Assembly (NCBI GenBank): GCA_002358345.1
Contig: DEOR01000006.1
Location: forward strand, 2,732 to 14,248
Length of the DNA: 11,517 bases
From: Proteobacteria bacterium UBA3413
Lineage (GTDB): Bacteria; Pseudomonadota; Gammaproteobacteria; Magnimaribacterales; D2472
Direction: 5' to 3'
Below are positions 6,900-11,517 of this stretch, piece after piece (within the stretch, counting starts at the first letter, position 1; the number at the start of each line of letters is the position of its first letter). Made by a program: the position numbers and the translations under genes. The notes under the pieces are model-generated. The model was not told the DNA's origin and made no database searches. It worked only from the letters and a program-made list of their open reading frames with translations.

Positions 6900-8339
6900 A
6901 TGTCATTCAAAGAACTCGGTTTATCCGAACCAATATTAAGATCTCTAGAAGAACTTAAGCACAAAGAACCTTCTGAAATTCAAGAACAAGCTATCCCAAT
7001 AATCCTTGCAGGCAAGAACCTCATGGCTGCTGCCCAAACAGGCACAGGTAAAACCGGAAGCTTTGTCCTGCCCATTCTTGAAATGCTTCAGGAGAGAGCA
7101 AAGCCTTATGGTAAAAATGTTCATGCTCTTGTGTTAACTCCAACGCGAGAACTTGCAGCTCAGGTTAGAGAAAGTGTAAACACCTATGGCAAATTCACCT
7201 CGATTACCTCCACCGCAGTATTTGGTGGGGCAAAAATCTTTCCCCAAAAATCTAAACTTAAGAAAGGTGTTGATGTGTTGGTTGCAACTCCAGGGCGATT
7301 GCTTGATTTGGTGAACCAGAAAGCAGTCAAGTTAGATCAAGTCCAGATACTTGTATTAGATGAAGCGGATCACATGTTGGACATGGGTTTTATCAATGAC
7401 ATTAAAAAGATTATTTCTATGACCCCACCTGTTAGGCAAAATTTACTCTTTTCAGCGACCTTCTCTCCAGAAATTAAGAAACTGGCTCAATCCTTGGGTG
7501 ATGAGTTGGTAGAGATTAGCGCTCAAGCACCAAACACTACAGTCACCAAGATTAAGCAGGTCATTTATCACGTTGATAAAAATAAGAAGGGTGATCTGCT
7601 GGCGCACATGATTGAAGATGAGCAGTGGGCGCAAGCATTGGTTTTCTCAAGAACCAAGCATGGATGTGAAAAAATATCGAACCATCTGAATGCGGCAGGT
7701 ATCCAAACTGGAACTATTCACGGAGATAAGACTCAGGGAGCAAGAACGAAAGCATTAAGAGAGTTTAAGGAGGGAGATGTTCGAATCTTGGTTGCAACAG
7801 ATGTGGCTGCTCGAGGCATCGATATTAGCAACCTACCCTTCGTTGTTAATTTTGATATGCCAACTTATCCAAATGATTACATTCATAGAATTGGTCGAAC
7901 AGGCAGAGCTGGACAAGAAGGCACTGCTATCTCTTTAATGAGCGTTGATGAGCATAAATTTTTAAGAGGCATTGAAGGGCTCCTTAAAATTAAAATTGAT
8001 CAAACCAGCCATGAAGCCTTTAAACCAACTGACAAACCTTCAGCTGGTGGCGGTGATTCCAGATCAAGAAATCCACGAGGCAGAAACCCAGCCTTCTCCA
8101 GAAATAACCGAAGCTCTGACAGTAAATCTGGAAATAGTTTTTCAAAACCAGGTGGGAGCAGCTCAAGACCAAGTGGGGCTGGGAGGCCTGGCGGAAGTGG
8201 CGCCGGAAGACCTGGGGGAAGTGGCGCTGGAAGACCTAGCGGCAGTAACGCTGGTAGACCTAGCGGCAATAGTGCTGGAAACCCTGGCGGCAATAAAAAA
8301 ACAGGATCTAAGGCAAAAACACGCTGGAAAAAAACTTAA
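6900..8339 (+). CDS. DEAD-box ATP-dependent RNA helicase, RhlE-like
   Basis: A 479-residue cytoplasmic RNA helicase. Two RecA-like domains (about 1-210 and 215-370) carry the Q motif (Phe3 to Gln28), motif I AQTGTGKT (45-52), Ia PTRELA (81-86), GG (109-110), Ib TPGR (130-133), II DEAD (154-157), III SAT (185-187), V ATDVAARGID (299-308) and VI HRIGRTGR (329-336). The compact core and the short SFKELGLSEPIL N-terminus are most like RhlE, a family linked to ribosome assembly and RNA turnover. The tail (about 370-479) is low-complexity, rich in Gly, Ser, Arg and Pro, and ends in a lysine-rich segment (KAKTRWKKT); it is probably disordered and RNA-binding. It contains five 8-residue repeats (427-466). 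It is divergent from typA and convergent with the next gene, 24 bp away. Confidence 0.95.
   Translation: MSFKELGLSEPILRSLEELKHKEPSEIQEQAIPIILAGKNLMAAAQTGTGKTGSFVLPILEMLQERAKPYGKNVHALVLTPTRELAAQVRESVNTYGKFTSITSTAVFGGAKIFPQKSKLKKGVDVLVATPGRLLDLVNQKAVKLDQVQILVLDEADHMLDMGFINDIKKIISMTPPVRQNLLFSATFSPEIKKLAQSLGDELVEISAQAPNTTVTKIKQVIYHVDKNKKGDLLAHMIEDEQWAQALVFSRTKHGCEKISNHLNAAGIQTGTIHGDKTQGARTKALREFKEGDVRILVATDVAARGIDISNLPFVVNFDMPTYPNDYIHRIGRTGRAGQEGTAISLMSVDEHKFLRGIEGLLKIKIDQTSHEAFKPTDKPSAGGGDSRSRNPRGRNPAFSRNNRSSDSKSGNSFSKPGGSSSRPSGAGRPGGSGAGRPGGSGAGRPSGSNAGRPSGNSAGNPGGNKKTGSKAKTRWKKT
8178..8297 (+). repeat. Five tandem 24-bp units encoding AGRPxGxx in the helicase tail
   Basis: Five consecutive 24-bp units encode AGRPGGSG, AGRPGGSG, AGRPSGSN, AGRPSGNS and AGNPGGNK (helicase residues 427-466). 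The first two are identical as protein but differ at several third positions. The repeat is locally GC-richer than the surroundings and produces long spurious open frames on both strands. Unit number may vary between strains by slippage or recombination. Confidence 0.85.
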
Positions 8340-8345
8340 TCGTTC

Positions 8346-8365
8346 AGATTCTAGTTTAGAAATCT
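8346..8365. terminator. Possible weak hairpin between the convergent helicase and AhpD-like genes
   Basis: AGATTCT (8346-8352) can pair with AG plus AATCT (8358-8359 and 8361-8365), with one bulged A and a 5-nt loop. It sits in the 24-bp gap between two convergent stop codons, where a bidirectional terminator would be expected. No U tract follows on either strand, so termination is doubtful. Confidence 0.2.
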
Positions 8366-8954
8366 AGGTATGTTTTCCAGGATGCCAAGAAATATTTGTC
8401 AGTAACTCCTCTCCAGAGATTTTTGCATCATTTTCTATAGATGTAGCCATGACATCATTCCATCTATTTAAAAAACCGAACAAAGCAATAACACCCATTA
8501 TTTCAACAATGTCATCATCAGACCAGCTCTCCTTTAGTCGCGCTTCAACCTCAGGGTTGATGTTCACAGGCACAGAGCTTGCCTGTTGAGTAAAACTTAA
8601 GGCTGCTTTTTCAGGATCTGTAAAACACTCTTGATTTTGAAAGTCCCATATGTTGCTTAATCTATCCTGAGATGCGCCGTATCTCTCGGCCGCTCTAATG
8701 GTGTGAGCTTGACAGTACCTACATCCAGCAGTATTGCTGCTGACAAAGGCGATAAGCCGTTTAAATTCTGAAGTTAATTGACCATGGTTTTCCATCACCG
8801 CCATATTTAGTTGAACAAAAGCCTTGGCTATAGATGGTTGCCGCTGCATTGTCAGAACTGAATTAGGGCAAAATCCCAAGGTCTCATTAAAAAAATCTAC
8901 TAAATTCTTGGTATCAGGGTCGGCAATACCCTTTAAAGGGTCTATCAATGGCAT
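8364..8954 (-). CDS. Carboxymuconolactone decarboxylase / AhpD-like protein (peroxidase-related)
   Basis: A 196-residue all-helical protein of the AhpD/CMD superfamily. The core motif is Glu63 followed by Cys78-x-x-Cys81-x-x-His84 (CRYCQAH), the arrangement used by AhpD-type proteins for thiol-based peroxide reduction. Length and the C-terminal helices around ALFGFLNRWNDVMA (about 157-170) fit the uncharacterised peroxidase-related branch rather than true gamma-carboxymuconolactone decarboxylase, which lacks this redox CxxC pair. It is probably cytoplasmic. It is a single gene, divergent from the riboswitch-metB unit. A TATGAT box (minus strand) lies about 15 nt upstream of the ATG, with no clear -35 and a weak ribosome binding site (AAAGTG). 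Physiological partner unknown. Confidence 0.85.
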   Translation of the reverse strand: MPLIDPLKGIADPDTKNLVDFFNETLGFCPNSVLTMQRQPSIAKAFVQLNMAVMENHGQLTSEFKRLIAFVSSNTAGCRYCQAHTIRAAERYGASQDRLSNIWDFQNQECFTDPEKAALSFTQQASSVPVNINPEVEARLKESWSDDDIVEIMGVIALFGFLNRWNDVMATSIENDAKISGEELLTNISWHPGKHT

Positions 8955-9013
8955 GAAATCACTTTATCATAATTATTTGAGGGGCCAGAGTATCTAAAAC
9001 AGAAAATTTAAAA

Positions 9014-9019
9014 TAGAAT
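9014..9019 (+). promoter_or_regulatory. Possible -10 box of the metB transcript
   Basis: TAGAAT at 9014-9019 would place the transcription start at about 9025-9026, exactly where the first stem of the riboswitch begins. The -35 region (around 8991) is poor, so the call rests on the fit with the aptamer boundary. Confidence 0.35.
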
Positions 9020-9025
9020 AACCTC

Positions 9026-9073
9026 AGCACCGATTTGAATTCAGCTTGCGGGTGCTTTATAAATACCGCTAAA
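9026..9073 (+). ncRNA. SAM-II-type riboswitch aptamer upstream of metB
   Basis: The leader shows the H-type pseudoknot layout and conserved bases of the SAM-II (metA/metX) riboswitch, which binds S-adenosylmethionine. Stem P1 is a perfect 6 bp (AGCACC 9026-9031 with GGTGCT 9051-9056). The loop begins GATTT (9032-9036), as in the known SAM-II metX aptamer. The second pseudoknot element pairs TTGC (9046-9049) with the GCTAAA element (9068-9073), with the U-U apposition that the known aptamer's sequence also shows. The linker TTATAAAT (9057-9064) matches the conserved TGATAAAT. The location before a methionine-biosynthesis gene agrees with SAM feedback control. Identification is by remembered consensus; a covariance-model search was not run. 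Confidence 0.85.
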
Positions 9074-9098
9074 TAGACCTTTTGGAAACCTATCTAGC
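9068..9098 (+). promoter_or_regulatory. Candidate antiterminator hairpin of the SAM riboswitch
   Basis: GCTA-A-ATAG (9068-9076) can pair with CTAT-C-TAGC (9090-9098): eight pairs with one A-C mismatch, plus inner CC/GG (9078-9079, 9084-9085) closing a TTTT loop. Its 5' strand is the 3' pseudoknot strand of the aptamer and its 3' strand is most of the terminator's 5' arm, so it excludes both. It should form when SAM is absent and allow transcription into metB. Confidence 0.65.
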
Positions 9099-9119
9099 AA
9101 AGCAGATGGGTTTTTTTTT
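9086..9119 (+). terminator. Intrinsic terminator of the metB leader (riboswitch expression platform)
   Basis: A 10-bp stem pairs AAACCTATCT (9086-9095) with AGATGGGTTT (9104-9113), with one G-U pair and an 8-nt loop. The T run covers 9111-9119, its last six bases beyond the stem. It lies after the SAM-II aptamer and 36 nt before the metB start, so it can end transcription before the gene. The 5' arm overlaps the candidate antiterminator. Confidence 0.88.
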
Positions 9120-9155
9120 GCCAGCCCAATATTAAAATGGCGTGAGAGGTTTGAG

Positions 9156-10307
9156 ATGACTAAAAAAATTAACATAGACACCGTTGTAACTAGAGCTGGT
9201 CTAGAGACTGACTCTCAGCATGGCGCGGTAGTACCTCCATTGTACCTATCCTCTAACTTTGCATTTAAGCAGTTTGAGAAGGAGCAAAAATATGATTACA
9301 CAAGATGTGGCAATCCAACACGAGACATACTAGCAGAGGCTTTAGCTGAGCTTGAAGAAGGCTTTGGCGGAACTATTACAAGCTCTGGCTTATCCGCCGT
9401 TGGCTTAGTGGCGAATTTAATCAATGCGAATGATCATGTCATTCTGCCGCATGACTGCTACGGGGGTACCTTTAGACTATTCTCTATGCTTCATGACAAG
9501 GGATATTTAACAGCTCATTTTATTGATCAAAGCTCATTAGAAAAGCTTGAGCAATCGATTGTAAAAATTAAGCCAAGGTTGATTTGGATCGAGACACCCT
9601 CTAACCCACTGCTCCAAAGCGTAGATATACGAGCAATAGCCCGACTAGCCAAAACTTCAAAGGCCCTGGTTGCAGTTGATAATACCTTTCTATCTCCAGC
9701 ACTACAAAATCCTCTCACGCTGGGAGCCGATATCGTCATGCATTCAACTACCAAATATATCAATGGGCATTCAGACGTTGTAGGCGGCGCTGTTATTGCT
9801 AAGACAAAAAAACTCCATGATCAAATCCAGGACTGGGCAAATGCAATGGGAGTTGCAGGAGCTCCATTTGATAGCTACTTAACGCTAAGGGGATTAAGAA
9901 CATTAAATCTTCGAATGAAAACTCATGAAAAAAATGCGATGGGTCTAGCTGAAGTCTTATCAAATAATAAGAAAGTTGGGACTGTTTATTACCCAGGTCT
10001 AGAGAGTCACCCTTCCCATTTGATTGCTCAAAAACAACAAAAGGGGTTTGGTGGAATGTTAAGTTTTGAGCTTAAAGGAGGCTTGTCAGCAGTCAGGAAG
10101 TTTTTTAAACAGGTCGAACATTTTTCTCTTGCAGAATCCTTGGGTGGATTTGAGAGTCTTGTTTGCCATCCTTATACCATGACTCACGCACCATTAACTG
10201 CCAAGGAAAAAAAGATAGCTGGAATCTCTGAGGGGTTAATTAGGATCTCCGCTGGACTAGAGGATCTGGATGATTTAATTGATGGGCTAAAGGCTGGATT
10301 GAAATAA
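9156..10307 (+). CDS. metB: Cystathionine gamma-synthase
   Basis: A 383-residue PLP enzyme of the Cys/Met metabolism family. MetB joins an activated homoserine (O-succinyl- or O-acetyl-homoserine) with cysteine to give cystathionine, the transsulfuration route to methionine. It aligns along nearly its whole length with E. coli MetB: Tyr48 and Arg50 (YTR), PHDCYGG with Tyr102, AVDNTFLSPALQNPL with Asp175, and HSTTKYINGHSDVV with the PLP-binding Lys200; the C-terminal GISEGLIRISAGLEDLDDLI also matches. An O-acetylhomoserine sulfhydrylase or gamma-lyase role is possible for this fold, but the match to MetB is close. The ATG at 9156 has GAGAGG 6 nt upstream. It is preceded by a SAM-II riboswitch and terminator, so it should be repressed when SAM is abundant, and it is followed after 2 nt by an ATP-grasp gene in the same operon. 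Confidence 0.93.
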   Translation: MTKKINIDTVVTRAGLETDSQHGAVVPPLYLSSNFAFKQFEKEQKYDYTRCGNPTRDILAEALAELEEGFGGTITSSGLSAVGLVANLINANDHVILPHDCYGGTFRLFSMLHDKGYLTAHFIDQSSLEKLEQSIVKIKPRLIWIETPSNPLLQSVDIRAIARLAKTSKALVAVDNTFLSPALQNPLTLGADIVMHSTTKYINGHSDVVGGAVIAKTKKLHDQIQDWANAMGVAGAPFDSYLTLRGLRTLNLRMKTHEKNAMGLAEVLSNNKKVGTVYYPGLESHPSHLIAQKQQKGFGGMLSFELKGGLSAVRKFFKQVEHFSLAESLGGFESLVCHPYTMTHAPLTAKEKKIAGISEGLIRISAGLEDLDDLIDGLKAGLK

Positions 10308-10309
10308 GT

Positions 10310-11221
10310 ATGATTTTTATTATCCACGAAAATAAAGAATGGCTCTCTCCCTTTCAGGCAGCGCTTGAAGATGTTGGGGCCGCTTATACATTCTGGTATG
10401 TCCCTGAAATGAATATTAATTTAATGGATGTGCCACCTGAAGGCGTGTTTTATAACAGAATGAGCGCTTCATCCCATTCCAGAAATCATCGCTACGAGCC
10501 AGAGCTAGCACTTGGGATCCTGGAGTGGTTGCAACGCCATAACTGCAAAGTTATCAACGGTTCAAGAGCACTGGACTTGGAAATTAGTAAAATAAGGCAA
10601 TACCAAGAATTAGAAAAATTTAATATTCAAACGCCGCCAACTTTTGCCAGTGTAAGGAAAAATTTTCTTTTAGAGGGAGCTGAGACAATTACTTTCCCGC
10701 TAATCTCTAAACATAATAGATCTGGCAAAGGTCTGGGTGTGTACAAATTTCCTAATAAGCAATCCTTGAAGGAATATGTTGAGAGCAATGAATTTGAGAG
10801 CTCTCCCGATGGCATTAATCTACTCCAGAAGTTTATCCATTCTCCAACGGAGACCATTATCAGAATGGAGTTTGTAGATGCAAAGTTCCTCTATGCCGTT
10901 GAGGTAGATACGTCTGAAGGCTTTGAGTTATGCCCATCAGATAAATGTCATATAGAATCAAATTGTCCTTCTGGCGTCACTCAGAAATTTAGAATTCTAG
11001 AAGATTTTTATATTGATAATCTTGCAAGTTATGAGAAATTTCTAGCTGCGAATAATATTGAAATTGCAGGAATTGAGATCATCATCGATGAAGAGGGAAA
11101 AATATGGACTTACGATGTAAACACCAATACAAATTACAATCCATTGGCAGAGCAAGTTGCAAAAATTAGCGCTCCTAAAGTTGTTGCAGAGTACCTACAA
11201 AGTCTAGATAACCAACTCTAA
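10310..11221 (+). CDS. RimK-like ATP-grasp ligase of unknown substrate
   Basis: A 303-residue cytoplasmic protein with an ATP-grasp fold related to RimK/alpha-L-glutamate ligases, enzymes that join a carboxylate to an amine through an acyl-phosphate. Visible elements are an N-terminal pre-ATP-grasp domain (1-90), the conserved SKIRQYQ helix (93-99) with Lys94, a TPPT strand start (108-111), Lys134 with the glycine-rich loop NRSGKGLGV (136-144), and the metal-binding end with Glu256 (GIEIIID) and Asp269/Asn271 (YDVNTNTNYNP). The substrate cannot be told. It starts 2 nt after the metB stop with only a weak ribosome binding site, so it should be transcribed and probably translated with metB and share its SAM control. 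It ends immediately beside the convergent DUF2805 gene. Annotation pipelines would call it an alpha-L-glutamate ligase; that name would be a family label, not a demonstrated reaction. Confidence 0.82.
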   Translation: MIFIIHENKEWLSPFQAALEDVGAAYTFWYVPEMNINLMDVPPEGVFYNRMSASSHSRNHRYEPELALGILEWLQRHNCKVINGSRALDLEISKIRQYQELEKFNIQTPPTFASVRKNFLLEGAETITFPLISKHNRSGKGLGVYKFPNKQSLKEYVESNEFESSPDGINLLQKFIHSPTETIIRMEFVDAKFLYAVEVDTSEGFELCPSDKCHIESNCPSGVTQKFRILEDFYIDNLASYEKFLAANNIEIAGIEIIIDEEGKIWTYDVNTNTNYNPLAEQVAKISAPKVVAEYLQSLDNQL

Positions 11222-11464
11222 CTAATGCTTATTATGATCATAAGACTGATGTCGCCCAACAGAGAAGCTTCTTTTTGCAAGATGTTTAGTGCCCCTGCCT
11301 GTAACTCTTTTTCGCCAAAGCTGATATGAAGATCTTTTTAAATTACTTCTCATCAACTCCTTAACTGCTTGCTCATTTAGACCAAATTGAGCCTCAATAG
11401 CGTCAAAAGGGGTTCTATCCTCCCATGCCATTTCAATTATTCTAGAAATATCAGGCTCATTCAT
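11222..11464 (-). CDS. DUF2805 / TIGR03643 family small basic protein
   Basis: An 80-residue conserved protein recognised from its family pattern: an N-terminal helix-turn-helix-like region (about 7-41, IEMAWEDRTPFDAIEAQFGL followed by VKELMR), then the conserved basic segment SSYQLWRKRVTGRGTKH (45-61). The function is unknown; the helix-turn-helix-like part and basic tail would fit nucleic-acid binding, but that is inference. From general knowledge, relatives are often found beside photolyase/cryptochrome genes; none is in this window. Its stop codon abuts the ATP-grasp stop with no bases between. The ATG lies 6 nt after a perfect TATAAT with no Shine-Dalgarno sequence, so the mRNA is probably leaderless. 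Confidence 0.85.
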   Translation of the reverse strand: MNEPDISRIIEMAWEDRTPFDAIEAQFGLNEQAVKELMRSNLKRSSYQLWRKRVTGRGTKHLAKRSFSVGRHQSYDHNKH

Positions 11465-11470
11465 GCGTTA

Positions 11471-11476
11471 ATTATA
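11471..11476 (-). promoter_or_regulatory. -10 box of the DUF2805 gene (leaderless promoter candidate)
   Basis: The minus strand reads TATAAT (11476-11471), then six bases (TAACGC), then the ATG (11464). A start 7 nt after the -10 box would fall on the A of the ATG. The -35 region is poor (AGCAAC at 17 bp spacing). The remaining bases to 11517 are AT-rich with no gene visible. Confidence 0.5.
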
Positions 11477-11517
11477 TTTTAAATATTGAATAGGTTGCTT
11501 AAATAATTTTTAAACGG

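Noticed and set aside
7972..8367. A 131-codon frame overlapping the helicase tail, and a 97-codon frame on the opposite strand (8000-8293)
   Set aside because: Both are by-products of the Gly/Pro-rich repeat in the helicase gene; the translations are low-complexity and resemble no gene, while the helicase frame is continuous with the conserved core.
9068..9098. Reading the leader as a simple terminator of the upstream gene
   Set aside because: The upstream gene is on the opposite strand, transcribed away, so a plus-strand terminator here only makes sense as part of the metB leader.
1..11517. CRISPR arrays, insertion sequences, phage or defence genes, tRNA or rRNA
   Set aside because: No regularly spaced repeats, transposase, terminal repeats, defence-type proteins or cloverleaf sequences were seen; the genes are ordinary chromosomal families.

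Overview
The window is an AT-rich (about 40% GC by eye), densely packed bacterial chromosome segment with 11 protein genes and no visible mobile elements, rRNA, tRNA or CRISPR. The protein set (BipA/TypA, an RhlE-type helicase, a proteobacterial MetB, a YeiH-family permease, a DUF2805/TIGR03643 protein) suggests a marine-type gammaproteobacterium with a compact genome. That placement is inferred from protein resemblance only and is tentative.

Left part (about 60-3890, all minus strand): a tight four-gene unit read right to left. It holds a short-chain dehydrogenase, a membrane-anchored beta-lactamase-fold serine hydrolase, a secreted S1/P1-type zinc nuclease, and a patatin-like phospholipase that starts at TTG. 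A weak hairpin with a T-rich tail follows. The spacings (6 nt, 8-nt overlap, 20 nt) indicate one transcript, so a dehydrogenase and three hydrolases are made together. Upstream on the same strand lie a YeiH-like membrane protein (3966-4874) and the translational GTPase BipA/TypA (4954-6738).

Middle (6739-8954): BipA and an RhlE-like DEAD-box RNA helicase are divergently transcribed from a 161-bp promoter region. Both families are tied to ribosome assembly and growth in the cold. The helicase ends in a basic Gly/Arg/Pro-rich tail with five 8-residue repeats. A convergent AhpD/carboxymuconolactone-decarboxylase-like gene follows.

Right part (8955-11517): the most interesting element is a SAM-II-type riboswitch aptamer (9026-9073) followed by a strong intrinsic terminator (9086-9119), upstream of metB (cystathionine gamma-synthase). 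The aptamer's 3' pseudoknot strand can alternatively pair with the terminator's 5' arm. This gives a self-consistent switch: with SAM the terminator forms (OFF), without SAM an antiterminator forms (ON). Two nucleotides after metB comes an uncharacterised RimK-like ATP-grasp ligase, which should be under the same SAM control. A small DUF2805 gene abuts it tail to tail and appears to be transcribed as a leaderless mRNA.
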